Shown one piece after another: positions 8,287-21,138 of a stretch of 64,000 nt of DNA. The stretch spans positions 119,186 through 183,185 of the forward strand of contig NZ_JAERMK010000011.1 of the NCBI RefSeq assembly GCF_016918015.1, given 5' to 3'. A program made the position numbers and the translations under genes. This DNA is from Glycomyces sp. YM15 (GTDB lineage: Bacteria; Actinomycetota; Actinomycetes; Mycobacteriales; Micromonosporaceae). The stretch's first letter is position 1; each line of letters starts with the position of its first letter. The notes under the pieces are model-generated. The model worked only from the letters and a program-made list of their open reading frames with translations, was not told where the DNA came from and did no database searches.

Positions 8287-8627
8287 CAGGCGCTCGCTTT
8301 CACTTCCGAGTTGACGCCGACGCGGACCTCGCCGTCGTGGACTTCGACGGCGAAGACCTCGAGGGCCACCGTCTCGTCGTCGAGGCAGACGCCGGTCTTG
8401 AGCGAGAACGCCTGCTTGAGCAGGGGGCTGGTGACGATCGGCTCGCCGCCGCGGTCGCCGACCAGGCCCCGGCTCATGACGTTCGCGTCCATGAACGGGT
8501 CCAGGTTGGACACGGCGTAGAGGCTGTCGTCGGCGAGGCGGAACACCGCGACCTGGGTGCCGTCCTCCAGGAGGGCGGCCACCCCGCGGCCGGGGATGAT
8601 GCGATCGAACTCGCAGATTGCTTGCAT
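8286..8627 (-). CDS. nirD: Nitrite reductase small subunit NirD
   Basis: Small subunit (113 residues) of the cytoplasmic NAD(P)H-dependent assimilatory nitrite reductase. It has a Rieske-like beta fold that lacks the Cys/His cluster ligands, as is normal for NirD: residues in the VSNLDPF and SPLLKQAFSLKTG segments replace them. The start is an ATG at 8627, five bases after the nirB stop. The nnaR start overlaps its stop. It belongs to the operon running from 12528 down to 7132. Confidence 0.93.
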   Translation of the reverse strand: MQAICEFDRIIPGRGVAALLEDGTQVAVFRLADDSLYAVSNLDPFMDANVMSRGLVGDRGGEPIVTSPLLKQAFSLKTGVCLDDETVALEVFAVEVHDGEVRVGVNSEVKASA

Positions 8628-8632
8628 TGCAA

Positions 8633-11110
8633 TCACTTCCTTACAGGCGTGCCGAGGGCGACGGGCGTGCTGTGCGAGCGCTCGGTGGACCCGGCCGGGA
8701 ACTTCTGGCCGCGGACCTCCTCGAACTCGATCTTCGGGTCCGGCGCTTCGGGTGCGTTGACGAAGGACACGAACCGCTGGAGCTTCTCGGGGTCGTCGAT
8801 GACGCCCTTCCACTCGTCGGCGTAGTTCTCGACGTGCTTCTCCATGAGCGCGTCGAGCTCGCCGCAGATGCCGAGCTTGTCGTCGACGATGACCTCGCGG
8901 AGGTAGTCGATGCCGCCTTCGAGGCCTTCGACCCACTTCGAGGTGCGCTGGAGGCGGTCGGCGGTCGAGATGTAGAACATCAGGAACCGGTCGATGGTCC
9001 GCACCAGCGTCTCGGAGTCCACGTCGGACAGCAGCAGGTCGGCGTGGCGGGGCGTGAAGCCGCCGTTGCCGCCCACGTACAGGTTCCAGCCGTGCTCGGT
9101 GGCGATGATCCCGAAGTCCTTGCCGCGAGCCTCGGCGCACTCGCGCGCGCAGCCGGACACGGCCGACTTGAGCTTGTGCGGGCTCCGCAGGCCGCGGTAG
9201 CGCAGCTCCAGGTCGATGGCCATCTTCACCGAGTCCTGGACGCCGTAGCGGCACCAGTCGGTGCCGACGCAGGACTTGACGGTGCGCAGGGCCTTGCCGT
9301 AGGCGTGGCCGGACTCGAACCCGGCGTCCACGAGCTTGCGCCAGATCTTCGGCAGGTCCTCGACGCGCGCGCCGAACATGTCGATGCGCTGGCCGCCGGT
9401 GATCTTGGTGTAGAGGTCGAACTCCTTGGCGACCTCGCCGATGACGATGAGCTTGTCCGGGGTGATCTCGCCGCCGGGGATGCGCGGGACCACCGAGTAG
9501 GTGCCGTTGCGCTGCATGTTCGCCAGGAAGTGGTCGTTGGTGTCCTGGAGGGACGCCTGCTCGCCTTCGAGGATGTGCCCGTTCGAGAGGCTCGCGAGGA
9601 TCGACGCCACGGTGGGTTTGCACAGGTCGCAGCCGATGCCGGTCCCGTAGCGGGCGATGAGCTCCGAGAAGGTGGTGATGCCGGTGACCTTGACGATGTC
9701 GAACAGCTCCGCCCGGGACTGGGTGAAGTGCTCGCACACCGCGTTGGAGACCTCGACGCCGCCTTCCTTCAGCAGCTGCTTGAGCATCGGGACGCACGAG
9801 CCGCAGGAGGTGCCGGCCTTCGTGCAGGCCTTGAGTTCGCCGACGTCCTTGCAGCCCTGCTCGTGGATGGCGCCCATGATGTCGCCCTTGGTGACCGCGT
9901 TGCAGGAGCAGACCTGCGCGCCGTCGGGCAGGGCGCCCTCGATCTCGCCGCCGCCGAGGAGATCGGCCAGCTTGCCGGGGACCTTGCCGCCCACGGAGGC
10001 GCGCAGCAGCGGGTAGGGCTCGGCGTCGCCGACGAGCATGCCGCCCAGGAGCGTCTGCGCGTCGTCGGAGAGGATCAGCTTGGCGTACGTGCCGTGCGCC
10101 GGGTCCAGGTAGGTGGTGGAGAGGGGGCCCTCCATCGCGCCGAACTGGGCGACGTCGACACCGAGGAGCTTCAGCTTCGTCGACATGTCGGCGCCCGGGA
10201 AGGTCGCCTCGCCGCCCGCGAGGCGGTCCGCGACCACTTCGGCCATCGAGTAGCCGGGGGCCACGAGGCCGTAGCACATGCCTTCCATCGCCGCGACCTC
10301 GCCGATCGCGTACACGTCGGGATCGGAAGTGACACAAGAGAGGTCGGTGATGATGCCGCCGCGCTCACCCACCTCGATGCCGCATTCGCGGGCGAGCTGG
10401 TCGCGGGGGCGCACGCCCGCCGCGAAGATGATCAGGTCGGTGTCGTACGCGACGCCTTCGCGGTTGGTCTCCATCCGCAGGCGGCCGGAGGCCGCTGAGA
10501 TCTTCGTGCCGCCCGTCGCGCAGTCGACGCCGATGCCGAGCTTCTCGATGTGCTGTTTGAGGATGCCGCCGCCCGCTTCGTCGAGCTGGCGGGCCATGAG
10601 CCAAGGGGCGAACTCCACGATCTGCGTCTCGAGGCCCAGGAGCTTCAACGCGTTCGCGGCTTCGAGGCCGAGCAGGCCGCCGCCGATGACCACGCCGTGG
10701 CGCTTGCCCTCGGAGTGCGCCTTGATGGCCTCGAGGTCGTCGATCGTGCGGTACACGAACACGCCCTCGAGATCGGCGCCTTCCATCGGCGGCACGAACG
10801 CGTAAGAACCGGTGGCGAACACGAGCTTGTCGTACGGGTACTCGCCGGAGTCGGTGTACACGACCTTGCTGGTCCGGGCGATCGAGACGGCCGGCTCGCC
10901 CAGCTTCACCTCGACGTTCGGCAGGTCCGAGGCGAGCGAGAGCTCCTCGGCGCTGACCCCGTCGAAGAACGCCGACAGGCGCACCCGGTCGTAGGCCGGG
11001 CGGGGCTCCTCGCAGAGGACCGTGACCTCCCACGACGGGTCGCGCTGGGTGACCGCCTCCAGGAACCGGCGGCCGACCATGCCGTCGCCGATGACTACCA
11101 ACTTGCTCAT
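8633..11110 (-). CDS. nirB: Nitrite reductase large subunit NirB
   Basis: Siroheme and FAD enzyme (825 residues) that reduces nitrite to ammonium with six electrons from NAD(P)H. In order: an FAD/NAD(P) oxidoreductase domain (GDGMVGRRF at the N-terminus and GGGLLGLEAA for NAD(P)), a BFD-type [2Fe-2S] domain (CSCNAVTKGD with a GTSCGSC pair, about residues 405-455), then the nitrite/sulfite-reductase repeats with the siroheme-[4Fe-4S] ligands CVGTDWC and SGCAREC. Its ATG overlaps the stop of the upstream FAD oxidoreductase by four bases (ATGA), so the two are translationally coupled. All cofactor ligands look intact. Confidence 0.96.
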   Translation of the reverse strand: MSKLVVIGDGMVGRRFLEAVTQRDPSWEVTVLCEEPRPAYDRVRLSAFFDGVSAEELSLASDLPNVEVKLGEPAVSIARTSKVVYTDSGEYPYDKLVFATGSYAFVPPMEGADLEGVFVYRTIDDLEAIKAHSEGKRHGVVIGGGLLGLEAANALKLLGLETQIVEFAPWLMARQLDEAGGGILKQHIEKLGIGVDCATGGTKISAASGRLRMETNREGVAYDTDLIIFAAGVRPRDQLARECGIEVGERGGIITDLSCVTSDPDVYAIGEVAAMEGMCYGLVAPGYSMAEVVADRLAGGEATFPGADMSTKLKLLGVDVAQFGAMEGPLSTTYLDPAHGTYAKLILSDDAQTLLGGMLVGDAEPYPLLRASVGGKVPGKLADLLGGGEIEGALPDGAQVCSCNAVTKGDIMGAIHEQGCKDVGELKACTKAGTSCGSCVPMLKQLLKEGGVEVSNAVCEHFTQSRAELFDIVKVTGITTFSELIARYGTGIGCDLCKPTVASILASLSNGHILEGEQASLQDTNDHFLANMQRNGTYSVVPRIPGGEITPDKLIVIGEVAKEFDLYTKITGGQRIDMFGARVEDLPKIWRKLVDAGFESGHAYGKALRTVKSCVGTDWCRYGVQDSVKMAIDLELRYRGLRSPHKLKSAVSGCARECAEARGKDFGIIATEHGWNLYVGGNGGFTPRHADLLLSDVDSETLVRTIDRFLMFYISTADRLQRTSKWVEGLEGGIDYLREVIVDDKLGICGELDALMEKHVENYADEWKGVIDDPEKLQRFVSFVNAPEAPDPKIEFEEVRGQKFPAGSTERSHSTPVALGTPVRK

Positions 11111-12528
11111 GCTGACACCTCATTCAATTGCTCGGCAGCCTGACCGATTCCAGCGACGGTGCTGTTCAGCCACTTGCACAGACCCGCGACGTCCTCGGCA
11201 CAGGTGCCGCAGCCGGTCGAGGCCTGCGTGGCCTCCGACAGGGCCTCGGGCGTGCGCGCTCCACTGAGGAACGCGGAGCCGAGCTCCCCTTTCGTGACGT
11301 TGTTGCAGCGGCAGACCACGACCTCGTCGGACATGGAAGCCGGAGTATCGGGGGCCACCGACACGGACTCGCCGGGGCGGCCCATCAGGAGGGTGCGGCG
11401 GTCGTGCGGCACCGGGTCACCGGTGTCGAACAACTGGACCACCTGGCCCACCATGGGGTTGTCGCCGAGCATGACCGCGCCCGCGAGGCGGCCTTCGGCG
11501 TCGATGACCAAGCGGGCGTAAGTGCCTCGCGTCGGGTCCGCGAACGAGACGACCTCGTCGCCTTCGACCTCGCCCATGGCGGCGAGCTCGATCCCGGAGG
11601 CCTTCAGGCGGGTCACCAGGCGCGACCCTTCGTAGGCCGCGTCCGGGTTCACACCGGAGAGCAGGTCGACCACGACGTCGGACTGCTCCCACGCCGGGCC
11701 CACCAGTCCGTAGGGGATGCCGCGGTGCTCGGCGCAGTCGCCGACCGCGAACACGTCCGGATGGGAGGTGCGGCACTGGTCGTCGATCTTCACCGCGCGA
11801 CCGCAGTCGATCCCGATCGAGCGGGCCAGGTCCGCGTTGGGGCGGATCCCGCACGAGACGACCATGAGCTGGCCGGTGATGGTGCGGCCGTCCGCGAGCA
11901 CGAGGGTGAGGCCGTCGTCGCCGTGGATGACGCGCGTGGTCTGCGCGTCGACGATCGACTGGACGCCGACCTCGGCGTAGGAGTCGGCGAGGACTCTGGC
12001 GCCCAAGGGATCGAGCTGCCGGTCCATCAGGTGTCCGGCCGCGTGGACCACGGTGACGTCCATCCCGCGCTTGGCGAGCCCGCGCGCGGCCTCGAGGCCG
12101 AGGAGCCCGCCGCCGAGCACGATGGCGCTGGCGCGGTTGGCGGCCTCGTCGAGGATCGAGCGGGCGTCATCGATCGTGCGGAGCACGTAGGCGCCGGTGG
12201 GCAGCGGCAGCAGCCCGGGGATGGGGGGTACGAAGGCCTCCGCGCCGGTCGCCAGGACCAGCTTGTCGAAGGCGACGCCGTTGACCGTCTTGTGCTCGAG
12301 GTCCACGGTCTCGACCGCCTCCCCGAGGCGCACTTCGACGTTCTCGGGCGGGACCGGCAGGGCGATCTCGTCCTCGGTCTGCTTGCCCGCGATCATGCTC
12401 GAGAGCAGGATGCGGTTGTAAGCGGCCTGGGGTTCGTCACCGAACACGGTGACCTCGACCCCGCGACGCCCGAGTTCGCGGGCGATGCGGGCCCCGGCCA
12501 TGCCGTAACCGACGATCGCGACCTTCAC
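11107..12528 (-). CDS. FAD-dependent NAD(P)H oxidoreductase with BFD-type [2Fe-2S] domain, nitrite-reductase associated
   Basis: A 473-residue protein that resembles the N-terminal half of NirB. It has an FAD-binding GYGMAGARIAREL segment at the N-terminus, an NAD(P)-binding GGGLLGLEAARGL segment, and a C-terminal BFD domain (CRCNNVTKGE and STGCGTC). It lacks siroheme domains, so it cannot reduce nitrite alone; it may pass electrons to NirB or to the nitrate reductase. The GTG at 12528 has a GGGAGG box eight bases upstream, which decides the start over longer readings. It is the first gene of the nirBD-nnaR operon. Comparable pairs occur in Streptomyces nir loci. Confidence 0.88.
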   Translation of the reverse strand: MKVAIVGYGMAGARIARELGRRGVEVTVFGDEPQAAYNRILLSSMIAGKQTEDEIALPVPPENVEVRLGEAVETVDLEHKTVNGVAFDKLVLATGAEAFVPPIPGLLPLPTGAYVLRTIDDARSILDEAANRASAIVLGGGLLGLEAARGLAKRGMDVTVVHAAGHLMDRQLDPLGARVLADSYAEVGVQSIVDAQTTRVIHGDDGLTLVLADGRTITGQLMVVSCGIRPNADLARSIGIDCGRAVKIDDQCRTSHPDVFAVGDCAEHRGIPYGLVGPAWEQSDVVVDLLSGVNPDAAYEGSRLVTRLKASGIELAAMGEVEGDEVVSFADPTRGTYARLVIDAEGRLAGAVMLGDNPMVGQVVQLFDTGDPVPHDRRTLLMGRPGESVSVAPDTPASMSDEVVVCRCNNVTKGELGSAFLSGARTPEALSEATQASTGCGTCAEDVAGLCKWLNSTVAGIGQAAEQLNEVSA

Positions 12529-16616
<4,088 letters not shown>

Positions 16617-16697
16617 GTGAATTATGGGCGTTCACGCCATATAAGGCAATATGATGCTGGACGAGCCTTAACCACCTCAACGTGAGGAAGTGCGAGC

Positions 16698-18125
16698 ATG
16701 ACCGACTCCGTCGTCGACGACACCTCGGCCGCCCCCCAGCAGACCTCGAACGGACAGCAGCCCCAGACCAGCCTCAGCACCGCCGCCGCCCGAAATCTCG
16801 CCAGCACCACCAAGTCGGCACCGCAGATGCAGGAGATCACCTCCCGGTGGCTCCTGAAGATCCTCCCGTGGGTGCAGACCCAGGGCGGCGCGTTCCGCGT
16901 CAACCGGCGGCTGACCCACACCGTCGGGGACGGGCGCGTCGAATTCACCAGCGAGGGCGACGCCGTCCGTGTCATCCCCACCGAGCTCGGCGAGATCGCG
17001 CACCTGCGCGGCATCGACGACGAGGCAGTCCTGACCGCGCTGGCCGACCGCTTCGAGCAGCGCGAGGTCCAGGCCGGCGAGCACCTGGCGCAGCAGGGCC
17101 GGCCCGTCGACGGGCTGCACCTCATCGCGCACGGCCGCGTCGAGCAGTTCGGCTCCGGGCCCTTCGGGGACCAGGCCTCGCTCGGGCTCATGGTCGACGG
17201 CGACCACTTCGGCGACGAAGTCCTCACCGAAGACGATCCCGTGTGGGACCACGACGTCATAGCGGCGACCCCGGTCACCGTGCTCACCCTCTCGGCCGCC
17301 ACGGTCGCCGAGCTCGTGGAGCGCATCCCGGCGCTCGCGTCGCACCTGGAGCAGTTCAGGGAGGCCGTCCGCTCGGCGAACACGAACCGGCACGGCGAGT
17401 CGGCGATCGCCATCGCCGCCGGCCACACCGGCGAACCGGACCTGCCGCGCACGTTCGTCGACTACGAGCTCACGCCCCGCGAATACGAGCTGTCGGTGGC
17501 GCAGACGGTGCTGCGCGTCCACACCCGCGTCGCGGACCTCTACAACAAGCCGATGAACCAGATGGAGCAGCAGCTGCGGCTCACCGTGGAAGCCCTGCGC
17601 GAGCAGCAGGAGGACCAGATGGTGAACAACAAGGAGTTCGGACTCCTGCACAACGCGGCGCTGAGCCAGCGCATCCCCACCCGCTCGGGCCCGCCCACCC
17701 CGGACGACATGGACGAGCTCATCAGCCGCCGCCGCAAGCCCGAGTTCCTCCTCGCCCACCCGAAGGCCATCGCCGCGTTCGGCCGCGAATGCACCAAGCG
17801 CGGCATCTACCCGAGCACGGTGGACTTCCACGGGCACCACATCCCGGCGTGGCGGGGCATCCCGATCCTGCCGTGCAACAAGATCCCGATCAGCGGGGCG
17901 CGCACCACCTCGATCCTCTGCATGCGCACCGGCGAAGCCGACCAGGGCGTCGTCGGCCTGCACCAGACCGGCCTGCCCGACGAGTACGAGCCCGGGCTCT
18001 CCGTGCGGTTCATGGGCATCGACGAGAAGGCCGTCATGTCGTACCTCGTGAGCGCCTACTACTCCGTCGCGGTCCTGGTCCCGGACGCGCTCGGCATCCT
18101 CGAGCACGTCGAGATCGGACGCTGA
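16698..18125 (+). CDS. Family 2B encapsulin shell protein with inserted cyclic-nucleotide-binding domain (EshA-like)
   Basis: A 475-residue member of the EshA/SrpI-related shell proteins (HK97 fold) that self-assemble into nanocompartments. A disordered Gln/Ser/Ala-rich N-terminus (1-40) is followed by the first shell segment (about 40-100, [19 protein letters not shown]), an inserted CRP-type beta-roll (about 105-215, with a phosphate-cassette-like [10 protein letters not shown]), and the remaining shell domain (about 245-475, [39 protein letters not shown]). The cassette lacks the usual Arg, so cNMP binding is uncertain. The ATG has AGGAAG eight bases upstream. In Streptomyces, relatives sit beside 2-methylisoborneol or prenyl-synthase genes. 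Here the next genes are a prenyl diphosphate synthase and ispH. A 15-bp-stem hairpin separates shell and cargo genes. Confidence 0.92.
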   Translation: MTDSVVDDTSAAPQQTSNGQQPQTSLSTAAARNLASTTKSAPQMQEITSRWLLKILPWVQTQGGAFRVNRRLTHTVGDGRVEFTSEGDAVRVIPTELGEIAHLRGIDDEAVLTALADRFEQREVQAGEHLAQQGRPVDGLHLIAHGRVEQFGSGPFGDQASLGLMVDGDHFGDEVLTEDDPVWDHDVIAATPVTVLTLSAATVAELVERIPALASHLEQFREAVRSANTNRHGESAIAIAAGHTGEPDLPRTFVDYELTPREYELSVAQTVLRVHTRVADLYNKPMNQMEQQLRLTVEALREQQEDQMVNNKEFGLLHNAALSQRIPTRSGPPTPDDMDELISRRRKPEFLLAHPKAIAAFGRECTKRGIYPSTVDFHGHHIPAWRGIPILPCNKIPISGARTTSILCMRTGEADQGVVGLHQTGLPDEYEPGLSVRFMGIDEKAVMSYLVSAYYSVAVLVPDALGILEHVEIGR

Positions 18126-18129
18126 GAAT

Positions 18130-18167
18130 CCCGGGCGGCCGCCCCCGCACTTGGGCGGCCGCCCGGG
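18130..18167. terminator. Strong hairpin between encapsulin and prenyl synthase genes
   Basis: CCCGGGCGGCCGCCC and GGGCGGCCGCCCGGG pair perfectly over 15 bp with an eight-base loop, five bases after the encapsulin stop. It could act as a leaky terminator or 3'-end stabiliser that sets more shell mRNA than cargo mRNA. No T-run follows, as is common in high-GC genomes. Confidence 0.75.
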
Positions 18168-18218
18168 CCCCGCGACGCACGCGATCCCCGCAGACCCCGC
18201 CGCCCAGGGAGGCCCCGC

Positions 18219-19235
18219 ATGACCGTCCTGACCGATCACACCGCCGCCCGCGAGGCCGTCGACGCCGGACTCCGCGCCGCCGCCGCCCGGCTCCCGGCCC
18301 CCGCCGCGCGCATCGCGGCCTACCACTTCGGCTGGACCGACGCCTCAGGCTCGCCCGTCCAGGCCAACTCCGGCAAGGCCCTGCGGCCGGTCCTGACCCT
18401 GCTGGCCGCCAAGGCGGTCGGCGGCGAGGAGGGCTGGCGGCAGGCCGTCCCGGCAGCTGTGGCCGTCGAGATGGTCCACAACTTCTCCCTCATCCACGAC
18501 GACATCATCGATCGCGACAGCCTGCGGCGGCACCGCCCGACCGCGTGGAAGGTCTACGGCGTCAACGACGCGATCCTCGTCGGCGACGCCCTCCATGCAC
18601 TGGCGTTCGAGGTCATCGCCGAATCCGGGGGCGACCGGGTCCCGGCGGGCACGAGCCTCCTCGCGCAGACCGTGCGGGCCCTCATCGAAGGGCAGCTCGC
18701 GGACACGCGGTTCGAGAGCCGCGACCGGGTCGAGCTCGCCGAGTGCGTCGCGATGTCCGAGGCGAAGACGGCCTCGCTCATGGGCTGCGCGACCGCGCTC
18801 GGGGCGCTCTTCGGCGGCGGCACCCCGCGGCAGGTCGAGGCGCTGCGGGACTTCGGGTACCGCCTCGGGTTGGCGTTCCAGCACGTGGACGACCTGCTGG
18901 GAATCTGGGGCGACCCGGCGGTCACCGGCAAGGCCGTCTACTCGGACCTGCGCAACCGCAAGAAGTCGCTCCCGGTGACCGCGGCGCTCGACTCCGGGCA
19001 CCCCGACGCGTCCGAGCTCGCCGCGATCTACGGCGCCGGCGGGCAGCTCACCGAGTCCGAGCTCCGCCGCGCCGCCGACCTCGTCGAGGCCTGCGGCGGC
19101 AGGCGGGCGAGCCTGCGCTCGGCCGAGCTGCTCACCGAGGCGGCCACCGGCAGTCTCAGCGTGGAAGGCCTCCGGGCGGAGGCCGTGGAGGAACTCTCGG
19201 GGCTGGCCGCGAGCACGGTCCACAGGGCTCATTGA
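18219..19235 (+). CDS. Polyprenyl (trans-isoprenyl) diphosphate synthase, likely encapsulin cargo
   Basis: A 338-residue head-to-tail prenyl elongase that condenses IPP with allylic diphosphates. It has the GKALRP substrate loop (Lys at about 53), the first Asp-rich motif DDIID at 94-98, and the second DDLLGIWGD at 224 onward; residues upstream of the first motif (EMVHNFSLIH) are bulky, in line with a GGPP-or-shorter product, though chain length is inference. The ATG has GGGAGG six bases before it. Prenyl transferases are recurrent cargo of family 2B encapsulins; here the N-terminal arm before the fold is only about 40 residues and shows no obvious long disordered targeting tail. ispH follows after 34 bases. 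Confidence 0.92.
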   Translation: MTVLTDHTAAREAVDAGLRAAAARLPAPAARIAAYHFGWTDASGSPVQANSGKALRPVLTLLAAKAVGGEEGWRQAVPAAVAVEMVHNFSLIHDDIIDRDSLRRHRPTAWKVYGVNDAILVGDALHALAFEVIAESGGDRVPAGTSLLAQTVRALIEGQLADTRFESRDRVELAECVAMSEAKTASLMGCATALGALFGGGTPRQVEALRDFGYRLGLAFQHVDDLLGIWGDPAVTGKAVYSDLRNRKKSLPVTAALDSGHPDASELAAIYGAGGQLTESELRRAADLVEACGGRRASLRSAELLTEAATGSLSVEGLRAEAVEELSGLAASTVHRAH

Positions 19236-19269
19236 TGGCTCGCAGGCTTCACCGAGGGGAGCGCCCCAG

Positions 19270-20229
19270 ATGACCCGCCGACTTCGTCGCGTGCTCCTCC
19301 CCGCGCCGCGGTCGTTCTGCGCCGGCGTGGAGCGGGCGATCGAGATCGTCGAACGCCTCCTCGACGAGCACGGCCCGCCCGTGTACGTGCGCAACCAGAT
19401 CGTCCACAACGCGCACGTGGTGGCGGACCTGGAGTCGCGCGGCGCGGTCTTCGTCGGCGAGCTCGACGAGGTCCCCGACGACGCGCTCGTGGTCTTCAGC
19501 GCCCACGGCGTGGCCCCGGCGGTCGAACGCGAGGCGGCCGCACGCGGTCTCGACGCGGTCGACGCGACCTGCCCGCTCGTGTCGAAGGTCCACGCCGAGG
19601 CCAGGCGCGCGGCCGACAACGGCGACACGGTGATCCTCATCGGACACGAAGGCCACGAAGAGGTCGTCGGCACGCTCGGCGTCGCCCCGGAGCGGACCCT
19701 CCTGGTCGAAAGCGCCGATGCGGTGGCGACGCTCCGGGTCCCCGATCCGGCGCGGCTCACGTACCTGAGCCAGACGACCCTCGCGGTCACCGAGGTCGAG
19801 ACCATCGCCGAAGCCCTGCAGCAGCGCTTTCCCGCCATCAAAGGCCAAGGGGCCGATGACATCTGCTACGCCACGAGCAACCGCCAAGCTGCGGTCGCCG
19901 CGGTCGTGGAGGAGGCCGACGTGGTGCTGGTGGTCGGCTCGGCGAACTCCTCCAACTCGAACCGCCTGGTGGAACTCGCGCGAACCGCGGGCGTCGAGGC
20001 GCACCTGATCGAGGACGCGAACGCCGTCGACCCGAGATGGCTCGAAGAGGTCGCGACCGTGGCCGTCACCGCGGGCGCTTCAGCACCGCCGAGGCTGGTG
20101 GACGAAGTCGTGCGGTCCCTGGCAGAACTGGGCCCGATCGAGATCGTCGAACGAGTCCACACCCGTGAGACCCAGGAGTTCCTACTCCCCCAGCGACTCC
20201 GGCCCGCCGCCCCGAACCGCGGCCGCTGA
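19270..20229 (+). CDS. ispH: 4-hydroxy-3-methylbut-2-enyl diphosphate reductase IspH
   Basis: Last enzyme of the MEP pathway, a [4Fe-4S] reductase that makes IPP and DMAPP from HMBPP. The 319-residue protein has the three conserved cluster cysteines: SFCAGVERA (C17), VDATCPLVSKVH and DDICYATSNRQ. It also has the substrate-binding VHNAHVV, SAHGV and IGHEGHEEVVGT histidine/Glu segments and SANSSNSNRL. The start is an ATG at 19270. Genomes of this type usually keep a housekeeping ispH elsewhere; this copy sits in an apparent operon with the prenyl synthase and encapsulin and would feed them with both C5 units. Confidence 0.94.
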   Translation: MTRRLRRVLLPAPRSFCAGVERAIEIVERLLDEHGPPVYVRNQIVHNAHVVADLESRGAVFVGELDEVPDDALVVFSAHGVAPAVEREAAARGLDAVDATCPLVSKVHAEARRAADNGDTVILIGHEGHEEVVGTLGVAPERTLLVESADAVATLRVPDPARLTYLSQTTLAVTEVETIAEALQQRFPAIKGQGADDICYATSNRQAAVAAVVEEADVVLVVGSANSSNSNRLVELARTAGVEAHLIEDANAVDPRWLEEVATVAVTAGASAPPRLVDEVVRSLAELGPIEIVERVHTRETQEFLLPQRLRPAAPNRGR

Positions 20230-20335
20230 CGGCGTCGCCACTCTCGCCGTCCCCCTTGACGATCGCGGGCCCCTTCTGCTCCCAACCGTCGAACAATGCA
20301 CTGGCACCGCTCCCGCCCGCCGATAAGCTGACCGC

Positions 20336-20947
20336 ATGACCGTCGAACTCCCCGCCCTCCCCTTCCCCCTCGACTGGGAAGACGCCCTCGAACCGCCGAG
20401 CTGGCAGGTCACCGACACCGGGCTCGAAGCGACCGCCGCCGCAGGCACCGACTGGTACGTCTACGCCCCCGCGCCCGCCCTCCACGCCCCGGCCGACGGC
20501 GCCCGCCTCCTCGGCCTGCCGCCGGAGGGCGACTGGCAGTTCAGCGCCCGCATCACCGTCGACTTCAACGGCAGATACGACGCCGGGACCCTCTTCCTCC
20601 TCGCCGACGAGGCACACTGGTCGAAGCTGTGCTTCGAGTACTCGCCCGACGAGCAGGGCATGGTCGTCTCGGTCGTCACCCGCGGCGTCTCCGACGACGC
20701 CAACGCCTGGAACGTCGAGGGCGACACGGTCTGGATGCGCGTCAGCCGCATCGGCGCGGGCTTCGCCTTCCACGCCTCCGCCGACGGCGAACGCTGGGAG
20801 TTCGTGCGCTGCTTCGGGTTCGGCGTCGACACCCCGGTCAAGGCCGGCTTCGGCGTCCAAGCCCCCGAAGGCCAGGGCTGCACCGTCCGATTCACCGAGA
20901 TCGCCTTCAAGCAGGAGACCCTCGCCGACCTCCGCAACGGCTCCTGA
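20336..20947 (+). CDS. DUF1349 (concanavalin-like) protein
   Basis: A 203-residue all-beta protein with no signal peptide. The GTDWYVYAP, LFLLADEAHWSKLCFEYSPD and VRVSR-type strands (VWMRVSRIGAGFAFHASADG) and the C-terminal GFGVQAPEGQGCTVRF match the DUF1349 / YesU-like jelly-roll family, thought to bind carbohydrates. The start is an ATG at 20336. It stands alone after ispH, separated by about 106 bases, and its relation to the terpenoid block is unclear. Confidence 0.88.
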   Translation: MTVELPALPFPLDWEDALEPPSWQVTDTGLEATAAAGTDWYVYAPAPALHAPADGARLLGLPPEGDWQFSARITVDFNGRYDAGTLFLLADEAHWSKLCFEYSPDEQGMVVSVVTRGVSDDANAWNVEGDTVWMRVSRIGAGFAFHASADGERWEFVRCFGFGVDTPVKAGFGVQAPEGQGCTVRFTEIAFKQETLADLRNGS

Positions 20948-21138
20948 CCCTGGGGCTCCACCGCAATACCGCACGGTGACGGCGCGGTCCGGCGCCGATG
21001 GACCTATCCGGATTCCGCGTTCAGGAGGCGCAGCAGAAGCGGCGGGTGTTCCGATTTGTCGGCGCGTATCGACGCGCATCCGGCCGAGTGGTGAAGCCCG
21101 GCCGAGTGGTGCGCGGCCGGGCTTATCGGTGGTGCTGC

